DNA from: Paenibacillus anaericanus
GTDB taxonomy: Bacteria > Bacillota > Bacilli > Paenibacillales > Paenibacillaceae
Direction: 5' to 3'
DNA: 60,075 bases
Assembly (NCBI RefSeq): GCF_003994475.1
Contig: NZ_RZNY01000015.1
Span: 96,231-156,305, forward strand
Below the pieces are notes generated by a model. That model saw only the letters and a program-made list of their open reading frames with translations. It did not search any database and had not been told where the DNA came from. Positions 1 to 8,539 of this stretch are shown here, in pieces. Position 1 is the stretch's first letter; each line of letters opens with the position of its first letter. The translations under genes and the position numbers were made by a program.

Positions 1-1
1 T

Positions 2-448
2 AGCAGTGTTCCAACACAACCGGGTATGGATGTTAAATTCCCATTAAAAACCTTTGCATTTCTTAAAAAATCAGGTCTCCAAAGATTGGCGGTCAAATTT
101 GGTGGTGACCCCTACGCTGAACTCGCATTTGATGATCACACCGTAGAGCAGATGAAAATGCAGTCGAATAAAAACTCGAATAGTTCCACGATGTTGAATG
201 AGATGGACCATATTTCTTCCAATTTCAAAGGGGCTCAGGGCTTAACATTCCCTAAAGACCTTCCGCTTCTACTCTTTGTACAAGCAGATAATCAAGGTGT
301 AAAAGGATGGATACCTCTGCATGAAGGGCAGATCAAAGACTCGATACATGGAAAAGTAATAACCATGGATGGATCCCATTATTTGCACCATACCAAATTC
401 AAAGAAATCGCTGAGGACGTTAGATCATTTATGAAAGAAGCAAAATAA
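2..448 (+). CDS. alpha/beta hydrolase, C-terminal part (5' end outside window)
   Basis: The reading frame is open from base 2, so the ATG at 26 is internal and the gene begins before the window. The visible 149 residues look like the end of an alpha/beta hydrolase: a cap-like helical stretch, then a strand (LPLLLFVQADN) where the catalytic acid usually lies, and a late GSHYLHH that would supply the catalytic histidine. The nucleophile elbow is not in view, so substrate and exact subfamily are unknown. A hairpin terminator follows at about 501-527. Confidence 0.6.
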   Translation, partial: SSVPTQPGMDVKFPLKTFAFLKKSGLQRLAVKFGGDPYAELAFDDHTVEQMKMQSNKNSNSSTMLNEMDHISSNFKGAQGLTFPKDLPLLLFVQADNQGVKGWIPLHEGQIKDSIHGKVITMDGSHYLHHTKFKEIAEDVRSFMKEAK

Positions 449-500
449 GTGTACGGAGTAAGTTTCATCCACGATTTTCCAGACGCTAATAAGCGATATG

Positions 501-527
501 TAAAGCCGTCCTTTGGGACGGTTTTAC
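501..527 (+). terminator. hairpin terminator after the hydrolase
   Basis: GCCGTCC, a short loop and GGACGG are followed by TTTTA. This GC stem with a short T-run lies about 55 bases past the stop codon of the preceding plus-strand gene. Confidence 0.65.
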
Positions 528-633
528 ACAGTTTGTCCAATTCGGCCGGCGTCCTGCCGCATACTTTATTTCCCAGGTCTTAACCGCTCACGCTTGAATT
601 AGGATATTCCATTGATGAAAGAGAGGGTTACAT

Positions 634-2088
634 ATGAGATTATTTGAAATACTTTTAGTTCTATCCTGTTTCGCTTTACTCGTAGATTTATTGTTTATTA
701 AAAGAAGTGCAAAGAAAACAGGATTGGGTTTGGGTATAGGAAGTAGCGTTATATTAGTAGTTCAATTGTTTGTTGAAGGATACAGATGGCAGTTGCTTTT
801 GGTATATATCATGACGGTTCTATTCATACTCATCGTTTTATTCAGACATTCCAAAAAGATGGTGAATCTAAAAATAGGGAAGCTGTTGAAATATAGTTTA
901 TCTTCCCTCATCATCATTCTCATTGTTGTATCTACCAGCTTATCTATAGTCTTGCCTGTCTTTGATTTGCCAAAGCCTGAGGGTCCAGAGAAAGTGGGTA
1001 CTCAAACATTTCATTTTACGGATCAGAACAGAGATGAAGTCTTAACTGAAGATAAAGGCGATAAGCGGGAGCTAATGGTTCAAATTTGGTATCCTACTGA
1101 AAATAGGAATAACAACAAGCGTGAAGCTCTTTTTCCAAAAGATAAAGAAATGTTCAAAAAGTATATTCAGACATACTCTAATTCTTTAAACCTTCCCGAT
1201 TTTGTGTTCGATTACTGGAAGTACAGTAGAACCAACTCTTATGAAAATGTAGAAATATTACCTTCTACAAGTCCTTATCCCTTGGTACTGCTATCTCATG
1301 GCATGGGAACCAGTAAAGTTCTACATGCATCACAAGCCGAGAATCTTGCCAGTCATGGGTTTATCGTGGTCACAATCGATCATACGTATAGCACCTTTGC
1401 TACCATTTTTCCCAATGGCAGTGTAACGGGCTATAAAACAAAGAATACAACACTAGATGATCGTAAAAGAGTTGGAAATATATGGACACAAGACGTAGAG
1501 TTTGTAATCAATCAATTTGAAAAGCTAAATTCAGGTGCAATCGAAAGTCAATTTAAAGGGAAAATAGATTTAAATAACGTAGGCGTGATGGGGCATTCTT
1601 TTGGGGGTGCAACGGCGTTTAATGCAACTTATTTAGATCATAGAATCAAGGCCGGGATTAATATGGATGGGTCACTATTTGAAGTGGAAAATAGAGATGT
1701 TATAAACAAGCCGTTTATGTTCATAAGATCGGGAAGTTTTAAAGACTGGTTAGTAGATTTTAAAAATGATAAAAATTCGGATAACGAAATAATTAAACAA
1801 CTTTCAGATGAGCTGCACATTTTTAAAAATGTTATCAATCAGGGGGGAAGTGCGATTTATGTAGAAGGAACCCAACACTTTAATTTCACGGACCTTCAAT
1901 TCTATTCTGAGTTGATTAAACTGACTGGGATAACAGGAGATATAAATGGTAAAAGAGGATCAAGCATCGTAAATCAATATGTACTCGGTTTCTTTAATAA
2001 GCAACTGAAAGGAACGGGTGGAAATCTTATTCAGGGGCCGAACGACATGTATCCAGAGGTGAAATTTATAAGTCCGGGTGACCTTTGA
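634..2088 (+). CDS. membrane-anchored PAF-acetylhydrolase-like alpha/beta hydrolase
   Basis: This 484-residue protein has about four N-terminal hydrophobic segments (roughly residues 3-22, 33-48, 54-70 and 88-110), then an extracytoplasmic-type alpha/beta hydrolase domain. The oxyanion region is LLSHGMG (about 219-225), the nucleophile elbow is GHSFGG with Ser322, and a histidine lies in GTQHFNF near residue 413. This layout matches the platelet-activating-factor acetylhydrolase isoform II family, known to cleave short acyl esters. GAGAGGG precedes the ATG. It stands alone on the plus strand and ends in a hairpin shared with the convergent gene. The substrate is not predictable. Confidence 0.8.
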   Translation: MRLFEILLVLSCFALLVDLLFIKRSAKKTGLGLGIGSSVILVVQLFVEGYRWQLLLVYIMTVLFILIVLFRHSKKMVNLKIGKLLKYSLSSLIIILIVVSTSLSIVLPVFDLPKPEGPEKVGTQTFHFTDQNRDEVLTEDKGDKRELMVQIWYPTENRNNNKREALFPKDKEMFKKYIQTYSNSLNLPDFVFDYWKYSRTNSYENVEILPSTSPYPLVLLSHGMGTSKVLHASQAENLASHGFIVVTIDHTYSTFATIFPNGSVTGYKTKNTTLDDRKRVGNIWTQDVEFVINQFEKLNSGAIESQFKGKIDLNNVGVMGHSFGGATAFNATYLDHRIKAGINMDGSLFEVENRDVINKPFMFIRSGSFKDWLVDFKNDKNSDNEIIKQLSDELHIFKNVINQGGSAIYVEGTQHFNFTDLQFYSELIKLTGITGDINGKRGSSIVNQYVLGFFNKQLKGTGGNLIQGPNDMYPEVKFISPGDL

Positions 2089-2140
2089 TGATGAAACAAA
2101 ATAAGATCCCTCCACTATTTTGAATATGTATAAGTGATAC

Positions 2141-2169
2141 AAAAACCGTCCAAAAGGACGGTTTTTTCA
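2141..2169. terminator. bidirectional hairpin terminator
   Basis: AAACCGTCC-AAAA-GGACGGTTTTTT forms a near-perfect stem with A- and T-runs on both flanks. It sits between convergent genes ending at 2088 and 2208 and can stop transcription from either side. Confidence 0.85.
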
Positions 2170-2207
2170 CTGTTTGATTGTAAGAATCCCTAAGAGCTAA
2201 GATCTCA

Positions 2208-2630
2208 TCACAATTGTTTCTTCATCGTACTTATAGTCTTAACATCTACTACTTCCCATTTGAAGATTGATTTCTTCACTAATGTAAAAGATAAATGCCC
2301 TACGTATATATTCTCAAGCTGATTGTTGCTACTATATTGAAACACTTCAAATGTCGCGATTAATTGTTCTTCATCTTTGTTTTTGTAGGTTCTTCTTATG
2401 TCTATTCTAGGTTTATCTAATTCATTATGATCAGAGAATGCAAACATTTCTTTTATTGAATCCACCTGTTCATTACTCAGCTCCCCCTTAATATCCCCCC
2501 GATCAACCTTCTCTATTAATGTACTCACAGTTCTTATTGTTACATTTTCAGATAAATTACTATAAACAAAAATACTACCTATTATAACGATCATAATACC
2601 TATAAATATAAACAGTTTTGTCTTCTTCAT
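2208..2630 (-). CDS. membrane-anchored protein of unknown function
   Basis: This 140-residue protein has a lysine start and one N-terminal hydrophobic segment (residues about 5-24), so it is probably anchored with the rest outside. The start at 2630 is preferred over an upstream ATG because CGGAGGAATA lies just before it. The remainder is a mixed alpha/beta domain of about 110 residues ending in two strand-like stretches, reminiscent of NTF2-like extracytoplasmic domains, but I do not recognise a family. It lies 50 bases downstream of a methyltransferase on the same strand. Confidence 0.6.
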   Translation of the reverse strand: MKKTKLFIFIGIMIVIIGSIFVYSNLSENVTIRTVSTLIEKVDRGDIKGELSNEQVDSIKEMFAFSDHNELDKPRIDIRRTYKNKDEEQLIATFEVFQYSSNNQLENIYVGHLSFTLVKKSIFKWEVVDVKTISTMKKQL

Positions 2631-2680
2631 TATTCCTCCGATCGGATTTAACAGCCACACCAACAGTGTTAGTAGTACGT

Positions 2681-3283
2681 CTACTTCTTACCTGTAATAA
2701 TCGTTTCATATTTACTTTCCGTTTCCTGTATTGATTGAATTTGAAAACCAGTTAATTGGAAAAGACGAACATATTCTTCTATTCCAGCTGGGTAAAGCTT
2801 TATCTTTCTATCACCACACTCAATCCACTCATCGTCATTACTAACAGATAAAACAAACGTCCCCTCATCCTTAAGTGCATTGTAAATGTTACTTAACGCC
2901 TTCTTCTTATCCTCTATGTGCAAAAATGTCAGTACGCAGTATGCTAGATCAAATGTGTTCGGACGATTGTAATTAATTATATCCGTCATCACTAGTTCAA
3001 TGTTAGAAAACGAACTTAGATTAGATCTAGCCCTGTTAATCGTCTTTGGTGATATATCAATTCCTACAAGAAATTCACAGCCCATGCTTAATACGGTCTT
3101 TGCAATTCTTCCCGTTCCAACTCCAATTTCTAAAACTATTTTATTCTCAGGATTTAATTCATTGAAAAAAGACGGTCCATCCCACCTGTTCATATACGCT
3201 TGTAGTTGTGGAGGATCTTGTATAGGATCATTACCCTCATCAATGAGTAATTCATAATGTTCGAGAACACTTACAATCTTCAT
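2681..3283 (-). CDS. class I SAM-dependent methyltransferase
   Basis: This is a 200-residue protein. VLEIGVGTGR (about residues 51-60) is the SAM-binding motif I, VGIDIS is the acidic motif II, and DLAYCVLTFLHI corresponds to motif IV. A C-terminal strand-turn typical of Methyltransf_25/11 proteins follows. AAAGGAGG lies before the ATG at 3283. The acceptor is unknown; small-molecule methylation is the usual role of such orphan proteins. It is upstream of the small anchored protein at 2208 and downstream of a hairpin repeat. Confidence 0.85.
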   Translation of the reverse strand: MKIVSVLEHYELLIDEGNDPIQDPPQLQAYMNRWDGPSFFNELNPENKIVLEIGVGTGRIAKTVLSMGCEFLVGIDISPKTINRARSNLSSFSNIELVMTDIINYNRPNTFDLAYCVLTFLHIEDKKKALSNIYNALKDEGTFVLSVSNDDEWIECGDRKIKLYPAGIEEYVRLFQLTGFQIQSIQETESKYETIITGKK

Positions 3284-3303
3284 ATAAGTACATCCTCCTT
3301 TTT

Positions 3304-3358
3304 GCCTAAAAAAGCCCCACCTTAGATAGTTCTTATCCTCAGGTTGGGGCTCTTGATG
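3304..3358. repeat. interspersed repeat, hairpin part only
   Basis: AGCCCCACC, a loop containing TTAGATAGTTCTTATC, and GGTTGGGGCT form a long stem. The loop is the same as in the GACCCAGCC/GGCTGGGTC hairpins elsewhere, so this is a diverged member of that family. It also fits a terminator between the isochorismatase and methyltransferase genes. Confidence 0.7.
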
Positions 3359-3359
3359 T

Positions 3360-3899
3360 CTAGGCTTTTAATCTTTCTATAGTCACTTCAATATCTTCTA
3401 CAATACCAAATCGGCCTTTAAAAATATTGGTATTATAATATGTATACAAATCCGGCGCTAACATATTTCCATTATCAAATGTGGTGTTTGTTTTCTCTGG
3501 AATAATTAACTTATACCCATACTCAAACGCAACTTTACAAGTAGTATCTATACAGTATTCTGTTTGCAGACCTGTAATTATTAATTGATCTATTCCTTTG
3601 CTATCCAAATAGTTTTTTAAATTCGTATCCTTAAAAGAAGAATTAAAGTGTTTATTTATTACTGTTTCATTTGCATTTGGACTTATCTCACTATGTATCT
3701 TCCAGCCCTCTGTATTTGGTTCTAATTCATCACCGATTTCATCATTATGTTGAATATAAACTACCTCTACGCTATGTTCTCGACATGTCGTAATTAATCT
3801 TTTTATATTACTTATCACTTTTTCTATTTCAAAAGGTTGTGCTTGCACTAATGCATTTTGAACATCTACAACTAAGAGTGCTGTATTTTTCATTTCCAT
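3360..3899 (-). CDS. isochorismatase-family cysteine hydrolase
   Basis: This 179-residue protein opens with ALLVVDVQNALV, carrying the catalytic Asp of the isochorismatase-like fold. A lysine lies in the central NKHFNSSF region, and the nucleophilic Cys is in TGLQTEYCIDTT (about residue 116). Length and motif order match the family, which includes nicotinamidases, isochorismatases and N-carbamoyl amidases. Nothing nearby points to one substrate. DHFR follows upstream on the same strand, with only 27 bases between the genes, so the two may be co-transcribed. Confidence 0.85.
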   Translation of the reverse strand: MEMKNTALLVVDVQNALVQAQPFEIEKVISNIKRLITTCREHSVEVVYIQHNDEIGDELEPNTEGWKIHSEISPNANETVINKHFNSSFKDTNLKNYLDSKGIDQLIITGLQTEYCIDTTCKVAFEYGYKLIIPEKTNTTFDNGNMLAPDLYTYYNTNIFKGRFGIVEDIEVTIERLKA

Positions 3900-3926
3900 A
3901 TCTCCCTAGTATAAATTTAGTTCATA

Positions 3927-4415
3927 TTAAACTACAATACTCTCTTTTCTCTCATATGTGTAGTATGTATAGGGCATTTCACCGTCATTCCTCTTTTCAT
4001 AAGTAGTTATGTAATCTTCTTTATTAAATTCAGGAAAGTAGATATTCCCTTCAATTTCTTTATCTATTACGGTTAGGTAGATTTTGTTTGCTTGTGGTAA
4101 TGCCTCCTTGTAAATCTCTCCACCACCCGCAATAAAAATCTCTTCCTCCTCTTTTAACAATCTGAATGCCTCATCAAGTGACCTTACAGTAAGACAATTA
4201 TCAACTAATAGTTCTGGATTTCTTGAAACAATAATGGTCCTTCTATTTGGTAATGGTTTACCTATCGACTCATACGTTTTTCTTCCCATGATGATTGATT
4301 TACCTAGCGTTAAATCCTTAAATCGTATTTGTTCACCTGGTATACTCCACGGAATTACTTCATCCATTCCAATTACTTTATTCTTCGATATAGCCGCAAT
4401 CAATGAGATTATCAT
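3927..4415 (-). CDS. dihydrofolate reductase
   Basis: This 162-residue protein has the full DHFR pattern: ISLIAAISKNKVIG at the N-terminus, PWSIPGEQIRFKDLT with the active-site acidic/Trp region, the NADPH-binding IIMGRKTYESIG, IVSRNP, and IAGGGEIYKEAL. It reduces dihydrofolate to tetrahydrofolate with NADPH. A DHFR among unrelated single-gene units, without thymidylate synthase beside it, is likely a second copy. Such extra copies can lower trimethoprim sensitivity; that role is inference only. Confidence 0.93.
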   Translation of the reverse strand: MIISLIAAISKNKVIGMDEVIPWSIPGEQIRFKDLTLGKSIIMGRKTYESIGKPLPNRRTIIVSRNPELLVDNCLTVRSLDEAFRLLKEEEEIFIAGGGEIYKEALPQANKIYLTVIDKEIEGNIYFPEFNKEDYITTYEKRNDGEMPYTYYTYERKESIVV

Positions 4416-4457
4416 ATAACACCTCCAGTTCAGGTTTCACTTTCATATCTTTGCATC

Positions 4458-4841
4458 TCAAATTGTTATTTCAATTAAATTACCCTCAGGATCAAGAATA
4501 CTACTTTCAAAATAACCATCCCCTGTAGTTCTCGGCTCACTATAAATGGTGTATCCATCATTTCGTAATGTTTCTGTAAGTTCGATTACCTTTTCTTCAC
4601 TGCCTACTGAAAATGCAATATGTGCGTACCCAAATAAAGTTAACCTATTGTCGTGTTTTAGTATTTCTGGTTTCTTCATCAATTCAATTCTTGCTCCATC
4701 TTCAAAGACCAAAAAATAAGACTCAAATTGTTTCATTTTATTTGTATATTTGTCATTCGCAATTCCCTTAAAGTATTTCATATAGAATGATTTCATTTGT
4801 TCAAGGTCATTTGACCAAAGGGCAATATGTTCAATCCTCAT
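4458..4841 (-). CDS. VOC (glyoxalase/bleomycin-resistance-like) protein
   Basis: This protein of about 127 residues starts [18 protein letters not shown], the hallmark beta-alpha unit of the vicinal oxygen chelate fold. It ends with [16 protein letters not shown], where the Glu is a usual metal ligand. The ATG at 4841 lies eight bases after AAGAAGG and is better placed than the one at 4847. Members bind or modify small molecules such as fosfomycin, bleomycin or methylglyoxal. Which applies is not visible. Confidence 0.85.
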   Translation of the reverse strand: MRIEHIALWSNDLEQMKSFYMKYFKGIANDKYTNKMKQFESYFLVFEDGARIELMKKPEILKHDNRLTLFGYAHIAFSVGSEEKVIELTETLRNDGYTIYSEPRTTGDGYFESSILDPEGNLIEITI

Positions 4842-4872
4842 GTTCATTACCTTCTTTAGTTTATATTTTGAA

Positions 4873-5373
4873 TTACGCCTTTATCCAGTACTTACATATT
4901 CCATCTTTCATTTCACTTAGTATTCCTTTATTTGATTCTATTACTCTTCTTGACGCAATATTAGACTCATCACATGTAAGTAATAACTCTTGAATTCCTT
5001 TTTCATTCGCTTTGATTACTAATTCTTTTAAGGCAATTTCCCCATATCCTTTTCGTCTCTCCGAGGGACGAATTATGTAACCAATATGTCCACCATGTTC
5101 TTGTAATTTTTCATTTAAATAATGTCTCATCTTCCCGTACCCAACAAGCTTGTCCTCAATATAGAACCAGAATATGGTTTGAGGCACGGCCCCTCCGGGC
5201 AAATTAATACCTTGTGACATCCCATGATTTCTATTTAGTTTTTCTTGAAATACTTGTAGGTCATCAGAATATAAGTTATTTACAAATCCATTTTGCCCTT
5301 CTCCGATTTCTTGAATCATATGAAATACATCTTGGCTTTCAATTGGCATTAATTCTTTAAGAATAATCTTCAT
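4873..5373 (-). CDS. GNAT family N-acetyltransferase
   Basis: This protein has about 166 residues. The acetyl-CoA pyrophosphate-binding motif is [14 protein letters not shown], preceded by the strand IGYIIRPS and followed by [20 protein letters not shown] with SRRVIESN, all in standard GNAT order. Start 5373 is chosen because TGAGGTG sits five to seven bases before it. An alternative GTG at 5382 overlaps that RBS. The acceptor amine is unknown. Confidence 0.88.
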   Translation of the reverse strand: MKIILKELMPIESQDVFHMIQEIGEGQNGFVNNLYSDDLQVFQEKLNRNHGMSQGINLPGGAVPQTIFWFYIEDKLVGYGKMRHYLNEKLQEHGGHIGYIIRPSERRKGYGEIALKELVIKANEKGIQELLLTCDESNIASRRVIESNKGILSEMKDGICKYWIKA

Positions 5374-5422
5374 TAGGTTCACCTCAAAAATAGAATCTTA
5401 AGCAGTTACAATATTCATAATA

Positions 5423-6127
5423 TTACTTCTGAATTTTATCCTTAATACGTATTGATTTATTTAGGTGAAGAAAATTATGCCTGGTTGCTGGCATAAGGAT
5501 TAGACCAGCGATGTTCTTCTTCCCCCAATATTCCAGTAACCATGTTGCTTCCTTCTTAACTGCTCCTTGATCCAATAGTTTTTTTATTTTTACAGACTCT
5601 ACACTCTGTTTAAATTGACCCGGTTGTAACGACTTTATTATTGCCCGTGTTTTCCGACCCACTTCAATACGATACGATAACAAAGCATTTATATCTATAT
5701 TAGAACTTAACTCTGCTACTTCCATCTCTATCATTTCATTTCCGGAATGAATATAATCTATCTTTAGTTTCTTATTCCATTCCCCAGAATCCAAAACCTG
5801 ATCATTATTACTTACAAGAATATTCATAGTCATATCCTCAATCCGAGCAATATGCCAAATGTGCCATACAATTGAGTTTTTTGTACCTGGAGATACAACT
5901 GGGTATTTTCGAAATGTCTCATCAGTAATATTATTTAACAATTCATCCTCTAAAGTATTAACCTGTGAATTATCCATCTTGGAAGAGTATAACAAGGCAT
6001 GTTGATTTAAAAAAAGTTCAATTGTTTTCTCATGTTCTGTTGGTTTTTGTATAATACTTGTTAATCTTTTGTGATCCTCATTCCATAACTGCCTTTGTTG
6101 CAAATCCATCTCAATCCCAGCTTTCAT
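5423..6127 (-). CDS. DinB/YfiT-like four-helix protein
   Basis: This 234-residue protein shows NSIVWHIWHIARIEDMT near residues 85-101 and ATRHNFLHLNKS near the C-terminus. The three histidines are spaced as in the metal-binding DinB superfamily, members of which are thiol transferases or of unknown function. There is no clear RBS before 6127 or the in-frame ATG at 6109, so the start is uncertain by six codons. It is followed upstream by a DapB homologue only 18 bases away. Confidence 0.7.
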   Translation of the reverse strand: MKAGIEMDLQQRQLWNEDHKRLTSIIQKPTEHEKTIELFLNQHALLYSSKMDNSQVNTLEDELLNNITDETFRKYPVVSPGTKNSIVWHIWHIARIEDMTMNILVSNNDQVLDSGEWNKKLKIDYIHSGNEMIEMEVAELSSNIDINALLSYRIEVGRKTRAIIKSLQPGQFKQSVESVKIKKLLDQGAVKKEATWLLEYWGKKNIAGLILMPATRHNFLHLNKSIRIKDKIQK

Positions 6128-6145
6128 TATGATAAGATTAAAGTG

Positions 6146-6889
6146 TTAGTTAAATATATCTTCAATTCCGTACAATCCAACATCTTTATCTATAATCCAT
6201 TTTATCGTCTCCATTACTCCCCTGGAAAAGCCATCTCGAGAATATATCTTGTGTGAAATCTCAATTCTTTCGTTATCATCTGTAGTAAACAAAACACTAT
6301 GTTCTCCAACAATATTTCCTGCCCTTACACTATGTACATTAATTTGCTCTTCAAAACCTGATTCTCTTATTGTCTTGGCTATTTCTATTGCAGTACCACT
6401 TGGCTTATCTTTCTTGAATTTGTGATGATATTCTAATATATCAATATTTGCATCTATACAAAATTCACTGGCTGCCAGTTTGATTAATTTGAGGAATTTG
6501 TATACTCCAATGCTGAAATTAGGACAAACAACAACAGGAATTGATTCAGCAAGCAAATTAATTTTCTCCATATCCTTAGACTCAAAACCTGTAGTTGCTA
6601 TTATGACTGGTTTATTACCAAGAACATATGCATCATAATTTTCCATAAAAGAGTCAACATTTGTACAATCAATATATAAATCACATTTCTCACTCGCTCC
6701 AAGAATATCATCTTGGATTATGATATCTGTAATCTGACTTTCGATTAATGAGCCCAATTCCTTGCCTGCAAATGGGTTATTCTTTCTGGCAACAACAGCA
6801 CCCAATGTAATTTCTGTATGTTCAATTAATAACCTAATTATATCCTTACCCAGTTTCCCTGTTCCTCCAACAATGCCTACTCTAATCAT
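6146..6889 (-). CDS. dapB: dihydrodipicolinate reductase (DapB) homologue
   Basis: This 247-residue protein starts MIRVGIVGGTGKLG, a Rossmann NAD(P)-binding loop. It carries EYHHKFKKDKPSGTA, the DapB catalytic signature with the His-His pair and the substrate-binding Lys and Ser-Gly-Thr. DapB reduces dihydrodipicolinate in lysine and diaminopimelate synthesis. It is about 20 residues shorter than the usual housekeeping enzyme and is not beside other lysine genes, so it is probably an accessory paralogue. GGAGGTG five bases before the ATG at 6889 fixes the start; the longer upstream frame is only read-through of repeat sequence. Confidence 0.88.
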   Translation of the reverse strand: MIRVGIVGGTGKLGKDIIRLLIEHTEITLGAVVARKNNPFAGKELGSLIESQITDIIIQDDILGASEKCDLYIDCTNVDSFMENYDAYVLGNKPVIIATTGFESKDMEKINLLAESIPVVVCPNFSIGVYKFLKLIKLAASEFCIDANIDILEYHHKFKKDKPSGTAIEIAKTIRESGFEEQINVHSVRAGNIVGEHSVLFTTDDNERIEISHKIYSRDGFSRGVMETIKWIIDKDVGLYGIEDIFN

Positions 6890-6912
6890 ACAAACACCTC
6901 CACATAGGATGA

Positions 6913-6990
6913 TCCTTCCATGATTATACATCTGACAACTAAGGGGCGATAGCCCCCCAATTACACTACTCCAGACCTGGGTTGTGAATG
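6913..6990. repeat. interspersed repeat, tail part
   Basis: TTCCATGATTATACAT and AAGGGGCGATAGCCCC match the tail of the full repeats at 42222 and 50608. The left arm and hairpin are absent. It lies between the MerR gene and the dapB RBS, in the same orientation as all other copies. Confidence 0.8.
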
Positions 6991-7016
6991 GTTTATACGC
7001 GCTGTTAATCACAAAA

Positions 7017-7403
7017 CTAATCTTGCTGTCTAATTAGAGTTTTTTCTTTTGCACCTATTGTCTGTTCATAGCTAGAAATTTTATATTCTAAGCGTTCCAA
7101 TACGTTCTTCATATCTTCCATTCTGGTTAAGAGCTGCTTTCTTTGCTCGATTAGGAGTTCTTTTCTGGCCTCTAGGGTTTCATTCCCCTGTTGAAATAAT
7201 CCAACATATTCAATCAAAGTTTCAACTGGAAGACCTACTCCTCGCATGCATTTGATAAAATCAACCCACCGGCAGTCTTCTTCCGTATAATCCCTGATTC
7301 CGCTTTTATTTCGGTTCACTCGTGGTATAAGTCCGATTCGTTCATAATAACGCAGTGTATCCTGTGAAAGATCAAATTTTCTACTTACTTCTGCAATCAA
7401 CAT
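7017..7403 (-). CDS. MerR family transcriptional regulator
   Basis: This 128-residue protein has the MerR winged-helix start IAEVSRKFDLSQDTLRYYERIGLIP, then RDYTEEDCRWVDFI and a coiled-coil dimerisation helix (about residues 85-115). No cysteine effector cluster typical of metal sensors is seen. GGGGAGGGG lies before the ATG at 7403; an ATG six codons earlier overlaps that RBS. It sits just downstream of an aldo/keto reductase whose promoter contains a perfect palindrome in a 19-bp spacer, so it very likely controls that gene. Confidence 0.92.
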   Translation of the reverse strand: MLIAEVSRKFDLSQDTLRYYERIGLIPRVNRNKSGIRDYTEEDCRWVDFIKCMRGVGLPVETLIEYVGLFQQGNETLEARKELLIEQRKQLLTRMEDMKNVLERLEYKISSYEQTIGAKEKTLIRQQD

Positions 7404-7428
7404 GTTGTTTCCCCTCCCCATTCAAATC

Positions 7429-7460
7429 AAGAACGCCCTTGAAAATGCTAGGGCGTTCTT
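7429..7460. terminator. hairpin between aldo/keto reductase and MerR genes
   Basis: AAGAACGCCCT and AGGGCGTTCTT form an 11-bp perfect stem with a ten-base loop. It follows the reductase stop codon by 14 bases and precedes the MerR RBS, so the regulator gene may be transcribed separately or by read-through. Confidence 0.75.
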
Positions 7461-7473
7461 GTCATTTCTTCTA

Positions 7474-8475
7474 TCAGATTGCACCCATTACCGGGTGGGG
7501 AACATATGGCTCTTCCAGCGATGTAATTTCTTCATCTGTTAAGGCAATCGTAAGAGCAGCTACTGGATCTTCAAGGTGAGACATTTTCGTAGCACCGATA
7601 ATAGGAGCAGTTACTGGTTCTTTCTGCAATAACCAAGCAAGTGCGATTTGAGCGCGGGGAACGCCACGTTGTTCTGCAATGGCCGCAACACGCTCCACAA
7701 TCACTCGATCCGTACTTGCAGTTGCATCGTATTTAGATTTCTGAACTTGATCCGTTTCGGAGCGCTTTGTGGTTTCTGACCAATCACGCGTCAATCTTCC
7801 TGAAGCAAGCGGGCTATATGGAATTACACCGATTTTTTCTTCCTTACAAAGAGGTAGCATCTCCCTTTCCTCTTCTCGGTAGATAAGGTTCAAATGATTC
7901 TGCATCGATACAAACCGAGTCCATCCGTTTCTTTCAGCTACATGTAGTGCTTTTTGGAACTGCCATGCGTACATAGCAGAAGCACCTATATATCTTGCTT
8001 TCCCAGCCTTCACAACATCATGCAATGCTTCCATTGTTTCTTCAATAGGGGTATTGTAATCCCAGCGATGGATTTGATAAAGGTCTACATAATCTGTTCC
8101 TAATCTCTTTAGACTCTTATCAATTTCACTCATGATTGCCTTTCTGGAAAGACCAGCACCATTGGGACCTTGATGCATACGGAAATGAACCTTTGTCGCA
8201 AGGACAATTTCATCACGATTAGCATAATCCTTTAGTGCTCGTCCAACAATTTCCTCGCTTGTTCCGTCTGAATACACATTTGCCGTATCAAAAAAATTAA
8301 TTCCATGCTCCAGTGCTTTTTTTATAATAGGACGACTGTGATCTTCATCAAGGACCCACGGATGAACCCACCGCTCTGCTACACCAAAGCTCATACAGCC
8401 AAGACAAAGCCGAGATACATCGAGGCCAGTATTTCCAAGTTTCACATATTCCATTTGATTGTTCTCACTTTCCAT
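7474..8475 (-). CDS. aldo/keto reductase
   Basis: This 333-residue protein has the aldo/keto reductase TIM-barrel pattern: YVKLGNTGLDVSRLCLGCM, then GINFFDTANVYSDG with the catalytic Asp and Tyr, ATKVHF with the Lys, and LYQIHRWD with the His. VIPYSPLASGRLT and APIIGATKMSHLED form the NADPH site. It reduces small aldehydes or ketones, probably in stress or detoxification. The gene looks richer in GC than its neighbours. The promoter at 8499-8529 has a MerR-type operator. Confidence 0.93.
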   Translation of the reverse strand: MESENNQMEYVKLGNTGLDVSRLCLGCMSFGVAERWVHPWVLDEDHSRPIIKKALEHGINFFDTANVYSDGTSEEIVGRALKDYANRDEIVLATKVHFRMHQGPNGAGLSRKAIMSEIDKSLKRLGTDYVDLYQIHRWDYNTPIEETMEALHDVVKAGKARYIGASAMYAWQFQKALHVAERNGWTRFVSMQNHLNLIYREEEREMLPLCKEEKIGVIPYSPLASGRLTRDWSETTKRSETDQVQKSKYDATASTDRVIVERVAAIAEQRGVPRAQIALAWLLQKEPVTAPIIGATKMSHLEDPVAALTIALTDEEITSLEEPYVPHPVMGAI

Positions 8476-8498
8476 TAGTTATTGTTTCCTTCATAAAT

Positions 8499-8529
8499 AG
8501 CTTACCACTTGGAGTTAACTCCAAGTCAA
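8499..8529 (-). promoter_or_regulatory. MerR-type promoter/operator of the aldo/keto reductase
   Basis: On the minus strand, TTGACT (8524-8529) and TAAGCT (8499-8504) are separated by 19 bases rather than 17. Across that spacer lies the perfect 20-bp palindrome ACTTGGAGTTAACTCCAAGT (8507-8526). An overlong spacer carrying a dyad is the signature of promoters that MerR proteins activate by DNA distortion. Confidence 0.85.
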
Positions 8530-8539
8530 GCGATTATGT

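Noticed and set aside
6890..7012. A 41-residue N-terminal extension of the DapB homologue
   Set aside because: The sequence is the repeat tail read as protein. The RBS GGAGGTG and the Rossmann start place the true ATG at 6889.
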